DNA from: Streptococcus sanguinis
GTDB lineage: Bacteria; Bacillota; Bacilli; Lactobacillales; Streptococcaceae
Length of the DNA stretch: 64,000 bases
Direction of reading: 5' to 3'
Assembly: GCF_019929225.1 (NCBI RefSeq)
Contig: NZ_JAHZPA010000001.1
Coordinates: 390,805 to 454,804 of the forward strand
Shown here: positions 33,871 through 43,573 of the stretch, piece by piece
How the letters are laid out: each line of letters opens with the position of its first letter
Numbering within the stretch: the stretch's first letter is position 1
Notes under the pieces: generated by a model
What the model was told of the DNA's origin: nothing
What the model saw: the letters and a program-made list of their open reading frames with translations, nothing else
Database searches by the model: none
Made by a program: the position numbers and the translations under genes

Positions 33871-35652
33871 ATGAAAAAATCTATTCTAATCATTCTTTTA
33901 ACCATTTTGACGCTAGGAATCTTCCGGCCAATTACAGCCTTGGCTGAGGAGCAGAAGCTGCCGTCTGGTACGGAGCGCGGCCAAATTGGTCAGAAAATCC
34001 AAGACTTTGTCAAGGAACATGAAAAAACAACAGCTGGTTTGGCGACGACGGTCTTTGATAAGGATGGCACCATCTACAAAGGAAACTTTGGCTATATGAA
34101 CAAGGAAAAAGGCATTAAAGCCGACGACAACAGCGTCTTTGAATGGGGGTCAGTCGGGAAACTAGCTATCTGGGTCTCCGTTATGCAGCTCTGGGAAGAG
34201 GGCAAGATTGACCTTGACGAAGACATTCGCACCTATCTGCCAGAGGGATTTATGAAGACTTTGCGCTACGACAAGCCCGTTACTATGACAGACCTCATGA
34301 ACCATCAGGCCGGCTTTGGCGAGTCTACCCATGCCTACAAGGAAGATAAGGGCTTGTCTATTGAGGAGATTCTGGCAGTTAATCAGCCAGAACAGTCCTA
34401 CGAGCCAGGCACCATGACAGCCTACTCAAACTTTTCTGCTAGTCTGGCAGCCTACATCGTCGAGCGAATATCTGGTCAGGACTTCTCAGCCTATGTCCAT
34501 GAACATATCTTTCAACCACTAGGAATGAAAGACACTGCTCTATCAGCCGACTTTAAAGAAAATCCAAAGATTTACCAGAAGCGGATGGAGCAAATCTCTT
34601 ATCGGGCGGACGGGACATCTATGGGAACTAGCTATTTTCATTTAGGACTTTACCCGGCAGGGAATGCCGTCTCTACTCTGGCTGACTTCCAGAAGTTTGC
34701 CCAAGCGCTTTTGAAGAAAGAAAAGCTTTTCAAGCACGCTGAGACTTGGACAACCCTTTACACGGCAACATCGAATTATCCAGGAACGGATATGCCGCTC
34801 AATATGCACGGTTTTTGGACACGGGAGTACGGCACGACGCTTGTTGGCCATGGAGGAAACTCAACTGGCTACTCATCTTATATTCTGCTGGACTTGAAAA
34901 ATGGTATAGGTATGACCATTATGACGAATCAAGATCATGAGTTGGTTTATAACTATGAAATGCCAGCCTTGGTTTTTGGACCTAAGAAAAAGACGGACTC
35001 AGCCACCTTTGACAAATTCCAGTCTGGTAATTACCGATCTGCTCGCTACTTTGCCAGTGGTCCTATGTCTATCTCCAGAACCTTGCTTTACACTCAGTTT
35101 GTCGAGAAATCTAAGGACAATCCGCTTTTGACCCAGAATTTTTCTGTAGTCAGCGGTAGTGGAGACGAGACTAAGGTAACAGCTTCCTATGGCGATAACT
35201 TCAGAGTCAAGGATAGCGAGTTCTTTACAGACTGGGCACTGCTTATTTCAGCAGCAGTCGGATTTGTTTTCAGTATCATTCTCTTTTTGGCACGGGGCGG
35301 ACTGGATCTCTTCCGCTTTGCATTCAAAAAAGGTCAATCTAAAACACCAAAATCTCTTCGTATCTGGACTTACCTAACTTCTTTAGCTGGAGTAGGTGTG
35401 GCTATAAACTTCCTCCTCCTCTTTAACACATTTGCTACCGACGATCTGAGCTTTTTAGCTAGCTGGCGCTACATTGTCTTTGCCGGCCTGGGATTGATTC
35501 TGGCTGGCTGTGCAGTCTTCCCGCTTCTGACCAAGGCAAGAAAAGGACTGATCAAGAGCCGACTCTACCTGACTGCCTTGACTAGTCTATCTGCGTTGGC
35601 AATCGTGGTTAATATCCTCTACTGGTCACTGTATCAGTGGTGGGCATTGTGA
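33871..35652 (+). CDS. Membrane-anchored serine hydrolase 2
   Basis: A 593-residue paralogue with the same plan: signal peptide, hydrolase domain with S-V-G-K, Y-S-N and H-G-G, and four C-terminal helices. It is most like copy 1 over the whole length. Its first 57 nucleotides are identical to those of copy 3 (36788), although the rest of copy 3 is more distant, which points to gene conversion at the start. The ribosome site is AAAGGAGTCTCTC. Confidence 0.85.
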   Translation: MKKSILIILLTILTLGIFRPITALAEEQKLPSGTERGQIGQKIQDFVKEHEKTTAGLATTVFDKDGTIYKGNFGYMNKEKGIKADDNSVFEWGSVGKLAIWVSVMQLWEEGKIDLDEDIRTYLPEGFMKTLRYDKPVTMTDLMNHQAGFGESTHAYKEDKGLSIEEILAVNQPEQSYEPGTMTAYSNFSASLAAYIVERISGQDFSAYVHEHIFQPLGMKDTALSADFKENPKIYQKRMEQISYRADGTSMGTSYFHLGLYPAGNAVSTLADFQKFAQALLKKEKLFKHAETWTTLYTATSNYPGTDMPLNMHGFWTREYGTTLVGHGGNSTGYSSYILLDLKNGIGMTIMTNQDHELVYNYEMPALVFGPKKKTDSATFDKFQSGNYRSARYFASGPMSISRTLLYTQFVEKSKDNPLLTQNFSVVSGSGDETKVTASYGDNFRVKDSEFFTDWALLISAAVGFVFSIILFLARGGLDLFRFAFKKGQSKTPKSLRIWTYLTSLAGVGVAINFLLLFNTFATDDLSFLASWRYIVFAGLGLILAGCAVFPLLTKARKGLIKSRLYLTALTSLSALAIVVNILYWSLYQWWAL

Positions 35653-35706
35653 TTATTTTCTTGTCTTTTCTGGGGGAATGGACAATCTTGTGAAGGAATA
35701 TCTCAT

Positions 35707-35811
35707 GAGGTAAATCGTTTGATTAATTCTTTTTACAATTTTAAAGTTAGTGATTTTTCAACAGGAGCTGAAGTGCAAATGCTGTCTTTTGTATTGAGTA
35801 CAGCTAAATGA
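35707..35811 (+). pseudogene. Possible gene remnant between hydrolase 2 and the CPBP gene
   Basis: The 220-base gap contains AAGGAATATCTCATGAGG, which resembles the ribosome site and start region of hydrolase 4 (AAGGAGTATCTCATGAAA) but meets a stop at once. In another frame 34 codons are open to TGA 35809-35811. I cannot name a family. It may be what is left of another copy and a foreign fragment. Confidence 0.25.
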
Positions 35812-35872
35812 AGCAAAAAATCAATGACCTTATCAGAGTACAAAAATCAAACCATTTAAAGGAGAAAATTCT

Positions 35873-36685
35873 ATGACTAATAAAACAAGAAGCAAACCAC
35901 AACCAAAACTAGTCTGGCCTTTCCTAGTCTGGAACTTCGGATGGACTTGGGGATTTATGTTGCTAGCGATCATTCTCAAAAATCTCTGGCCGGAAAATCC
36001 CCCCGTACTTTATCTGGCTCTGGAAGGCCTCCTAACGAGTCTCAGTATGTTCGGACCGATGATAGCAAGCCTAATAGTGCTGAAAATAAAAGGCTTCAAA
36101 GCCATCTGTTCCTTTATCTTCTCAAGCAAGAAAGGGACTTGGCTCTATCTCCTCCTCTTCAGTGGAGGTCTGGCTGTGACTTTTGCATTAGCTTCCGGAG
36201 GAAAGCTGGTAGACGGGGCTCTGCTTTCATTTATTGGATCCTTTATTTACCTTATGACCTTGGCTGGCGGCATGGAAGAGCCTGGCTGGCGAGGCTTTCT
36301 GCAGCCGGCTTTGGAAAAGAAGTTCTCTATGCTTATCGCTTCCTTGATAACTGGACTAGCTTGGGCTTGCTGGCATATTCCTCTCTGGTTTTATGACCGC
36401 TTTTATGATCGTAGTCAGAATCCCTTTCTAGTCTATATCATTGTAACTATAGTCCAGTCCATCTGGTTTGCTGCACTGCATAAGAAGACGAAATCTGTCC
36501 TTGCCTGTATGATTTTCCACGCCTTGCTAGACATTCTGATAGAAACCTTTGTCGGCATCAACCTAGCTGATAAGTTTGATTTTTCTCAGGTCAACTCCCT
36601 CTTTTACCTTGGCGGCTTGGGCATTCTGACCCTTTACAGTATTTATCTCTGGTATCGGGCGGATAAGGAAGAGAAAAACGCATGA
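35873..36685 (+). CDS. CPBP family intramembrane metalloprotease
   Basis: A 270-residue protein with about seven or eight hydrophobic segments and the CPBP/Abi motifs: G-G-M-E-E-P-G-W-R-G-F-L-Q-P, then W-A-C-W-H-I-P and F-H-A-L-L-D. The Glu pair and the His residues form the expected metal site. It interrupts the hydrolase array between copies 2 and 3. CPBP proteins often process or protect against secreted peptides. The start follows AAAGGAGAAAATTCT. Confidence 0.83.
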   Translation: MTNKTRSKPQPKLVWPFLVWNFGWTWGFMLLAIILKNLWPENPPVLYLALEGLLTSLSMFGPMIASLIVLKIKGFKAICSFIFSSKKGTWLYLLLFSGGLAVTFALASGGKLVDGALLSFIGSFIYLMTLAGGMEEPGWRGFLQPALEKKFSMLIASLITGLAWACWHIPLWFYDRFYDRSQNPFLVYIIVTIVQSIWFAALHKKTKSVLACMIFHALLDILIETFVGINLADKFDFSQVNSLFYLGGLGILTLYSIYLWYRADKEEKNA

Positions 36686-36787
36686 TTAAAAAATAAGAAT
36701 AAGCTGATTCTAAAATTGAAAGGAGACTGCACAAATTATCTGAACTTAGCTTCTGTGAATATTTGAGTTGAACAGAAAGGAAATGCT

Positions 36788-38569
36788 ATGAAAAAATCTA
36801 TTCTAATCATTCTTTTAACCATTTTGACGCTAGGAATCTTCCGGCCGACAGCTGCTTTAGCTGACTCGCATAAGCTTCCGTCTGGTACGGACCGAGACAA
36901 AATCGGTCAGAAAATCGAAAGTTTTGTCAAGGAACATGAAAAGACAACAGCCGGCATGGCGACGGCAATCTTTGATAAAAACGGAACCATCTACAAGGGA
37001 AATTTTGGCTATGTGGATAAGGAAAACAAAGTCAAAGTTGACGATGACAGTGTTTTTGAATGGGCTTCAATCACTAAACTGACGGTCTGGGTATCGGTCA
37101 TGCAGCTCTGGGAAGAGGGCAAAATCGACCTAGAAGCAGACATCAAAACTTATCTGCCAGAAGGCTTTCTCCGCAATCTTCGCTACGATAAGCCTATCAC
37201 CATGCTGGATCTGATGAATCATCAGGCTGGCTTTGATGAAATGCCACTCTATAAAAAGGGAGACAAGAGCGACTTGGAAGAGCAGTTCCGTGATTACCAG
37301 CCTATTCAGTCCTTTGAGCCGGGTACGACGACATCATACTCTAACTTCAGCACGGCTTTGGCTTCTTATATCGTGGAGCGGATATCTGGGCAGAAGTATG
37401 CAGACTATGTCCATGAGCATGTTTTTGAGCCGCTGGACATGGATCGGATTGCTATCTTGCCTGACTTATCGGACAACGCTTATGTACAGGAAAAGCGCAA
37501 GGAGGACAAGGGCTATGATGACCAAGGTAAGCTCTTGGGTGATACACCATTTAAGCTCTGGATGTACCCAGTCGGAGGGGCTGTGGGGACTCTAGGAGAC
37601 CTGCAGAAATTCGCCCAGGCCTTGCTGGAACGTAAGACGCTCTTTCATCGTCCAGAAACTTGGACCGAGCTTTACTCAACAACCTCTACCCACCCTGGTA
37701 CGGATATTGTTCGTAATGCTCATGGCTTTTGGGCCAGTCACTACGGTGTTACCTTACTGGGACACAGTGGTAATGCTGATGGCTTTTCTAGCTATCTCTA
37801 CTTGGATCTGAAAAATGGCATCGGCCAAGTCATCTTAACCAATCAACTGTATGAACAAGTTTACAATGTTCAAATGCCGGAGCTGACATTTGGCAAGATG
37901 CAGACTGTCAGCGAAGCTACTAAAAAGCAATTCAAGCCTGGCTCTTACCACTATCTGAGAAGCTATAATAGGGGGCCACTGTCCTTCATGCTCATGATGC
38001 CCGGCGCTATCCAAAAGATCAACAAAGTCTCAGATCAGCCGGATCTGCTGAGCACTTTCTGGACTATTGACCGAAGCCAAGGTGCTGACCGCCTCGAATT
38101 CGGTGTCCTTAATGCAGAAAGGATTTCCGATTCAGTTCTCTTTAGACATTATCTAGTCGTGTTTCTCGGAGGTCTGGCACTCGTGTTTGCTCTGGGAAAT
38201 GTCTTGATCAGTTTTCTGATTGGCAGTTTCCGTCTCATCCTACGTAAAGCTAAAAGTTCGGCTCCTCGCTCTTGGAAAGTCTGGAATTTCCTGACTTCTC
38301 TAGGAATGCTGCTGTTTGCTGGCAATCTCATTCTGCTTTTACTGGCTGCCATGAATCAGGACTACTCAATTGTTCAATCTTGGCGCTATATGGTCTTTGC
38401 AGGTCTGGGCCTATTCTTAGCAGGATGTGCGGTTTATCCGCTCTTTAGCAAAGTGCGAAAAGGCCTCGGAAAAGGTCGGCTCTTCCTGACAGTTCTGACT
38501 AGTCTATCTGCGTTGGCTATTGTCGCGAATATTCTCTACTGGTCACTTTATCAGTTTTGGGTGATGTGA
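36788..38569 (+). CDS. Membrane-anchored serine hydrolase 3
   Basis: A 593-residue paralogue with S-I-T-K, Y-S-N and H-S-G in place of H-G-G as catalytic motifs, and four C-terminal helices. The signal peptide region matches copy 2 to the nucleotide, whereas the ectodomain and the helix region are closer to copy 4. The H-S-G change may alter the oxyanion side of the pocket. The start follows GAAAGGAAATGCT. Confidence 0.84.
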   Translation: MKKSILIILLTILTLGIFRPTAALADSHKLPSGTDRDKIGQKIESFVKEHEKTTAGMATAIFDKNGTIYKGNFGYVDKENKVKVDDDSVFEWASITKLTVWVSVMQLWEEGKIDLEADIKTYLPEGFLRNLRYDKPITMLDLMNHQAGFDEMPLYKKGDKSDLEEQFRDYQPIQSFEPGTTTSYSNFSTALASYIVERISGQKYADYVHEHVFEPLDMDRIAILPDLSDNAYVQEKRKEDKGYDDQGKLLGDTPFKLWMYPVGGAVGTLGDLQKFAQALLERKTLFHRPETWTELYSTTSTHPGTDIVRNAHGFWASHYGVTLLGHSGNADGFSSYLYLDLKNGIGQVILTNQLYEQVYNVQMPELTFGKMQTVSEATKKQFKPGSYHYLRSYNRGPLSFMLMMPGAIQKINKVSDQPDLLSTFWTIDRSQGADRLEFGVLNAERISDSVLFRHYLVVFLGGLALVFALGNVLISFLIGSFRLILRKAKSSAPRSWKVWNFLTSLGMLLFAGNLILLLLAAMNQDYSIVQSWRYMVFAGLGLFLAGCAVYPLFSKVRKGLGKGRLFLTVLTSLSALAIVANILYWSLYQFWVM

Positions 38570-38633
38570 TAAGTTGCTTGCCTTCCTTTGGGAAGGCGGG
38601 CTTTGTCTGTGTAATTCTGCAAAGGAGTATCTC

Positions 38634-40412
38634 ATGAAAAAATCAGTTGTCCTCACACTTCTAGCTATTTTAACATTGGGACTTTTTTGCCCAGCCACTG
38701 CATTGGCTGAGGAGCAGAAGTTGCCGTCTGGTACAGACCGAGACAAAATTGGCCAGAAGATTCAAGACTATGTCAAAGAGCACGAAAAGACAACAGCCGG
38801 CATGGCGACGGCAGTCTTTGACAAGGACGGTACCATTTATCAAGGCAACTTTGGATACATGGATAAGGAAAAGGGAATCAAAGCCGATGATGACAGTGTC
38901 TTTGAATGGGGATCCGTGACTAAGCTGACCGTCTGGGTCTCTGTTATGCAGCTCTGGGAGCAAGGTAAGATTGACTTAGAAGAAGATATTCGCACCTATC
39001 TGCCAGAAGGCTTTCTTAGAAATCTCCGCTATGACAAGCCCATTACTATGCTAGATCTGATGAACCATCAGTCTGGATTTGATGAAGCCCCTCTCTATAT
39101 GCAAGGGGGCAAGAGTTTAGAGGATTTGCTGCTCCAATATCAGCCGGCTCAGTCCTTTGAACCGGGAACAACGACAGCTTATTCCAACTACAGTACGGGG
39201 TTAGCAGCCTATATTGTGGAGCGAATTTCTGGGCAATCTTTTGTTGATTATACCCACGAGCATATCTTCCAGCCTCTGGGCATGGAGAGAACGGCTATAG
39301 CTCAAGACTTGTCTGACAATGCTTATGTCCAAGCCAAGCGCAAGGAAGTAAAAGGATATGCGACAGATGGCAGTCTGTTAGGCGATGCACTTTATGAAGT
39401 CGGTCTGTATCCTGTTGGTCGGGCAACAGGAACATTGAGTGATTTTCAAAAATTTGCTCAGGCTCTGCTAAGTCGTAAAAGTCTCTTTACTCGGTCGGAA
39501 ACTTGGACGACTCTCTATTCGACGACGGCAACCTATCCTGATACAGACATCGTTCGTAATGCTCATGGCTTCTGGGCCAGTGAATTTGCCGTTACAGTGC
39601 TAGGGCACGGAGGGAATACAAATGGTTTTTCCAGCTATCTCCTGCTGGATCTGAAGTATGGTATCGGTCAGGTGATCATGACCAATCAAGGTGTGGAAGA
39701 AATTTATAATGATGGCATGCCAGAATTGATTTTCGGAAAACGTCCGACAGCCAGTGCAGAGACTCAGAAAAAGTTCGAACCTGGCTATTATCAAATTCTT
39801 CGGAATTTCAACCAAGGTCCGCTCTCTTTGTATCAGCTCTTTCCAGGTAATATGCTTCATATGAAGAAGCCGTCCTCGGAGCGAATGGATCGTTCGTTTT
39901 GGACTATTTATAAAAGTGGAAATGGCAAAACGCGAATCGCTACTCCGGTCAGTGATTTCGAGAAAGTCCCTGACTGGGAAATCTGGACTAAGTTTGGGTT
40001 GATTGCTTTGGCAGCTCTTAGTGTCGTTTATGCTTTGGGTAATCTACTTGTGCGGCTTGTGCTAGTCCTCTATCGACTGGTCTTTGGCGAGGTGAAAAGC
40101 AAGCAAAATCGAGCTTGGAAATGGTGGCACATCTTGACAGCTGCAGGAGTAGTGGTCTCAGCTGGAAATTTACTCTTGCTCCTGCTTAGCTCAAGCACTA
40201 CGGATCTCAGTATCATCGCTCAGTGGCGTTATATGGCTTTTGCAGGTTTGGGATTGTTCTTAGCAGGATGTGCGGTTTATCCGCTCTTTAGCAAGGCTCG
40301 AAAAGGTCTCGGGAAAGGCCGCCTCTTCTTGACGGTTCTGACCAGTCTATCTGCACTCGCTATCGTAGCTAATATCCTCTACTGGTCGCTTTACCAATGG
40401 TGGGTGATGTAG
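38634..40412 (+). CDS. Membrane-anchored serine hydrolase 4
   Basis: Another 593-codon-class copy (592 codons plus stop from this start) with S-V-T-K, Y-S-N and H-G-G and four C-terminal helices. I chose ATG 38634 because AAAGGAGTATCTC precedes it and it gives the same signal peptide as the other copies; an upstream TTG would add 20 residues with no ribosome site. The last gene of the array, followed by a terminator. Confidence 0.84.
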   Translation: MKKSVVLTLLAILTLGLFCPATALAEEQKLPSGTDRDKIGQKIQDYVKEHEKTTAGMATAVFDKDGTIYQGNFGYMDKEKGIKADDDSVFEWGSVTKLTVWVSVMQLWEQGKIDLEEDIRTYLPEGFLRNLRYDKPITMLDLMNHQSGFDEAPLYMQGGKSLEDLLLQYQPAQSFEPGTTTAYSNYSTGLAAYIVERISGQSFVDYTHEHIFQPLGMERTAIAQDLSDNAYVQAKRKEVKGYATDGSLLGDALYEVGLYPVGRATGTLSDFQKFAQALLSRKSLFTRSETWTTLYSTTATYPDTDIVRNAHGFWASEFAVTVLGHGGNTNGFSSYLLLDLKYGIGQVIMTNQGVEEIYNDGMPELIFGKRPTASAETQKKFEPGYYQILRNFNQGPLSLYQLFPGNMLHMKKPSSERMDRSFWTIYKSGNGKTRIATPVSDFEKVPDWEIWTKFGLIALAALSVVYALGNLLVRLVLVLYRLVFGEVKSKQNRAWKWWHILTAAGVVVSAGNLLLLLLSSSTTDLSIIAQWRYMAFAGLGLFLAGCAVYPLFSKARKGLGKGRLFLTVLTSLSALAIVANILYWSLYQWWVM

Positions 40413-40434
40413 TTTAAAAATTATGAAACAAGAA

Positions 40435-40460
40435 AAGAGCCGGCTTATAAGCTGGCTCTT
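40435..40460. terminator. Bidirectional terminator between hydrolase array and glnQ
   Basis: AAGAGCC and GGCTCTT flank a self-complementary GCTTATAAGC with one mismatch. T-rich sequence follows on both strands, serving the array and the convergent glnPQ operon. Confidence 0.78.
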
Positions 40461-40469
40461 CATTTGGTT

Positions 40470-41210
40470 TTATACATTCAGTACCTTGTCCAAGAAGTCT
40501 TTAAGACGTGGATGCTGCGGATTGTCGAAGATTTGGTCAGGCTTTCCGTCTTCTAGGAATTCCCCATCAGCGGTAAAGATAACGCGGTTGGCTACCTGAC
40601 GGGCAAAGCCCATCTCATGGGTCACAATCAGCATGGTCATACCTTGCTGGGCCAGATCCTTCATAACGTTGAGAACGTCGCCGACCATTTCTGGGTCAAG
40701 GGCAGAAGTAGGCTCATCAAAGAGCATGATGTCTGGATTCATAGCCAGACCTCGAGCAATTGCCACCCGCTGCTTTTGACCGCCGGATAGACTATCAGGA
40801 CTGGCATCAGCCTTATCAGCCAAGCCGACCTTTTCTAAGAGTTCCATCCCTATCTTTTCTGCTTCGGCTTGGGTCAAGCGCTTGTGCTCAACAGGAGCAA
40901 AGGTGATATTTTCCAGAACGGTCATGTGCGGGAAAAGGTTGAAGTGCTGGAAGACCATACCGATATTTTCACGGACCAGATCCACGTCAGTCTTCTTGTC
41001 TGTCAGATCAAAGCCATCAACCGTGATGGTTCCGCTGGTCACTTCCTCTAGCAGGTTGAGACTGCGCAGGAAGGTTGACTTACCAGAACCGGAAGGGCCG
41101 ATGATGCAGACCACATCGCCCTCGTAGAATTTAGCAGTAATCCCCTTTAGGACTTCGTTTTCCCCGTAGTATTTATGAAGATCGTTCACATCGATTTTTA
41201 ATTTTGCCAT
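40470..41210 (-). CDS. glnQ: Glutamine ABC transporter ATP-binding protein
   Basis: A 246-residue polar amino acid ABC ATPase: Walker [11 protein letters not shown]-loop F-Q-H-F-N-L-F-P, signature L-S-G-G-Q-K-Q-R, Walker B M-L-F-D-E-P and H-loop V-T-H-E-M. Second gene of the - strand operon with glnP; its start overlaps the glnP stop by one base. Works with GlnP at the membrane to import glutamine or related amino acids. Confidence 0.93.
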   Translation of the reverse strand: MAKLKIDVNDLHKYYGENEVLKGITAKFYEGDVVCIIGPSGSGKSTFLRSLNLLEEVTSGTITVDGFDLTDKKTDVDLVRENIGMVFQHFNLFPHMTVLENITFAPVEHKRLTQAEAEKIGMELLEKVGLADKADASPDSLSGGQKQRVAIARGLAMNPDIMLFDEPTSALDPEMVGDVLNVMKDLAQQGMTMLIVTHEMGFARQVANRVIFTADGEFLEDGKPDQIFDNPQHPRLKDFLDKVLNV

Positions 41211-43378
41211 TACTTAATCCTCTTTTCTAAGCGTTTTGCCAAGCGGGTCAAGAGCGTGATAATGATGAGATAGAGCACGGCTAGGATCGCATACATCCGG
41301 AAACTCTGATAGTTGCGAGCGATGATGTCCTTACCCGTTTTGAAGAGCTCGGCCAGTCCAATAGCTGAGACAATCGTTGTATCCTTGAGCGCAATGACAA
41401 ACTGATTAACAAAGTTTGGTAGCATAATCTTGGTTGCCTGTGGCAGGATAATCTTGCGCATGGTCTTGGAGTAGGAAATCCCCAAGCTGCGGCTGGCTTC
41501 CATCTGTCCAACTGGAACTGCCTGGATACCTCCACGGACAATTTCAGCGATATAGGCGCCGGCATTGAGAGAGAGGGCAATGGTTCCTGCAACGAAAGCG
41601 TTGATTGGACTTTGTTGTCCAGTCATGGATTCGATTAGGTTAGGAATCCCCCAGAAGATAAAGGCTGCCACAATCATCAGCGGAATACCACGAATGACAT
41701 CGACAAAGATTTCTGCAATCCAGCGTAGCGGTTTATAAGGGCTGACGCTGAACATACCAAAGATAATCCCGATGACCATAGCAATCGCAAATGAAATCAG
41801 GGCCAAAGCAATTGTCACTCCCAGACCTTTAAGAAGTTCTTGGTAGTTGTTTTGCAGCAAGCCCCAAATAGTGGACTCATCTACAGTGGATTCCTTTTCT
41901 TCGCTAGCCAGATACTTGTCTAAAATCTCTTGGTATTTGCCACTTTCTTTGAGGTTGGCCAGCCCATTGTTAAACATCTCAATCAGCTCAGGATTGCTGC
42001 CTTTTTTTACTGCGAAAGCGACTTTGCCGCTTGGTGTACCTTCAATAGGTGTTTTAAGCTTCTTGCCTTGTTTGATAGCGTATTTGACAACGGGCTCATC
42101 ATCCATCACAGCTGCGACAGAGCCAGTATTGAGGCTGTCATACATGGAAGCTGCATCTGAGAATGTTTTAATAGAGTAGCCGTACTTGCTCTTGTTTTCC
42201 TCAAGGAACGTTTGAGAAGCGGTACCAGTTTTGACACCGACTGTCTTGCCCTTGAGTTCGTCGTAGGACTTGATATTACTGCTGTCCTTGACTGCCAAGA
42301 TAGAGTTGGCTGTATAGTAAGGGTCAGAATAGTCAAAAGTTTTCTTGCGGGCATCTGTGACAGACATACCGGCGATAATTCCGTCAGCCTGACCGGTCTG
42401 AACGCTATTGATAGCTGCATCAAAGCCAGGATTGGTTACTTCCACGGTAAAGCCTTGGTCTTTGGCAATAGCCTTAATCAGCTCCATGTCAATCCCAGTG
42501 TATTGGTTGCTGTCATCTTGGAAGACAAAAGGAGCAAAAGATGAGTCGCTGGCAATAATGTATTTGTCTTTTTTCGGAGTAGCTTTTTGACCGGCGGGAG
42601 TAGAAGTCTCTGGTACGGCGGAGTCAGAGCTGCCTTTAGAAGCCGTCCATTTATTAATGATTTCATCCAGACTTCCATCTTCCTTCATCTGCGCCAGAGC
42701 TTCGTTAAACTCAGTAACTAAGTGCTCATGCTTGCTACCTTTTTTGACACCGAAAGCAAAGCTTCCAACAGCCTCACCCTTCATAGAAATTTTCAGGTTT
42801 TGGCCTTGATTGATGGCGTACTCAATGACCGGCTGATCATCCATCACTGCATCGACATCACCAGCAGAAAGGCTATTATACATCAAGTCACCCGTGTCAA
42901 AGGTTTTGAGAGTGTAGCCGTACTTATCCTTGTTCTTCTCAAGGAAACGTTGGGCAGCCGTTCCTGTTTTTACACCGACTTTCTTTCCTTTCAGCTGTTC
43001 GTATTTGCTGATGGTGTTTGCCTTAGTCGTCGCGATAACGACCTTAGTGTCGTAGTAAGTATCAGACATGGTAAAGACTTTTTCACGCTCGCTTGTCTTG
43101 GTCATACCAGCCATGATGGCATCCGCCTGGCCGGCTTGGACCGCATTGACAGCTGCATCGAAGCCAGGGAAACTCATGTCAATGTCCCAGCCTTTGATTT
43201 CTGCGACCTTGTTGATGATATCAACGTCAATCCCCTTGTAAGTCTGATCAGAATCTTTAAATTCAAATGGTGCGTAAGCAGTATCGGATACGATTTTGAT
43301 CGTATCTGCCTGGGCTGTCGCCCCTAACGCAAAAAATGGAAATAATGTTAGCAAGATTGCTAAAAATTTTTTCTTCAT
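41210..43378 (-). CDS. glnP: Glutamine ABC transporter, two substrate-binding domains fused to permease
   Basis: About 722 residues: signal peptide (1-25), two tandem periplasmic-binding-protein domains (about 25-260 and 285-500, each with Y-A-P-F-E-F or F-A-P-F-V-F and G-x-D-V/M-x-x-I/L), then a permease domain (about 515-720) with E-x-x-R-G-I-P-L and the EAA loop E-A-S-R-S-L-G. This is the lactococcal/streptococcal GlnP design. I chose ATG 43378 with AGGAGGAAGAAA before it. Confidence 0.93.
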   Translation of the reverse strand: MKKKFLAILLTLFPFFALGATAQADTIKIVSDTAYAPFEFKDSDQTYKGIDVDIINKVAEIKGWDIDMSFPGFDAAVNAVQAGQADAIMAGMTKTSEREKVFTMSDTYYDTKVVIATTKANTISKYEQLKGKKVGVKTGTAAQRFLEKNKDKYGYTLKTFDTGDLMYNSLSAGDVDAVMDDQPVIEYAINQGQNLKISMKGEAVGSFAFGVKKGSKHEHLVTEFNEALAQMKEDGSLDEIINKWTASKGSSDSAVPETSTPAGQKATPKKDKYIIASDSSFAPFVFQDDSNQYTGIDMELIKAIAKDQGFTVEVTNPGFDAAINSVQTGQADGIIAGMSVTDARKKTFDYSDPYYTANSILAVKDSSNIKSYDELKGKTVGVKTGTASQTFLEENKSKYGYSIKTFSDAASMYDSLNTGSVAAVMDDEPVVKYAIKQGKKLKTPIEGTPSGKVAFAVKKGSNPELIEMFNNGLANLKESGKYQEILDKYLASEEKESTVDESTIWGLLQNNYQELLKGLGVTIALALISFAIAMVIGIIFGMFSVSPYKPLRWIAEIFVDVIRGIPLMIVAAFIFWGIPNLIESMTGQQSPINAFVAGTIALSLNAGAYIAEIVRGGIQAVPVGQMEASRSLGISYSKTMRKIILPQATKIMLPNFVNQFVIALKDTTIVSAIGLAELFKTGKDIIARNYQSFRMYAILAVLYLIIITLLTRLAKRLEKRIK

Positions 43379-43405
43379 TTTCTTCCTCCTTTTTAGCATT
43401 CTAGC

Positions 43406-43434
43406 ATTATAGCAAAAAAACACTGATTAGGCAA
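43406..43434 (-). promoter_or_regulatory. glnPQ promoter
   Basis: On the - strand TTGCCT (43429-43434), 17 bases, TATAAT (43406-43411), about 28 bases before the glnP start. Confidence 0.7.
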
Positions 43435-43573
43435 ATTTCTCCTGTTTTTATGTTAGATTTTCTGACATATAAACTCTGTGTTTTTTGTAAGAAGAACTGT
43501 AACTTTTCTTTGTTCTTAGAGCAAAGTCTGCTATACTGGAAATGAATGAAAGCAAGATTAGAATGAGGTTCTT

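Larger units (their letters stand above)
31751..40412 (+). repeat. Tandem serine hydrolase array
   Basis: Four full copies and one truncated copy lie head to tail with a CPBP gene inside. Membrane-domain 3' ends and signal-peptide 5' ends are the most conserved parts; the substrate half is more diverged. I see one strong promoter (31591-31619) before the array and one terminator (40435-40460) behind it, so it may be one transcript of about 8.8 kb. Confidence 0.75.

Noticed and set aside
38574..38633. Longer N-terminus for serine hydrolase 4
   Set aside because: No ribosome site, and it would place 20 extra residues before a signal peptide that is otherwise identical in plan to the other copies.
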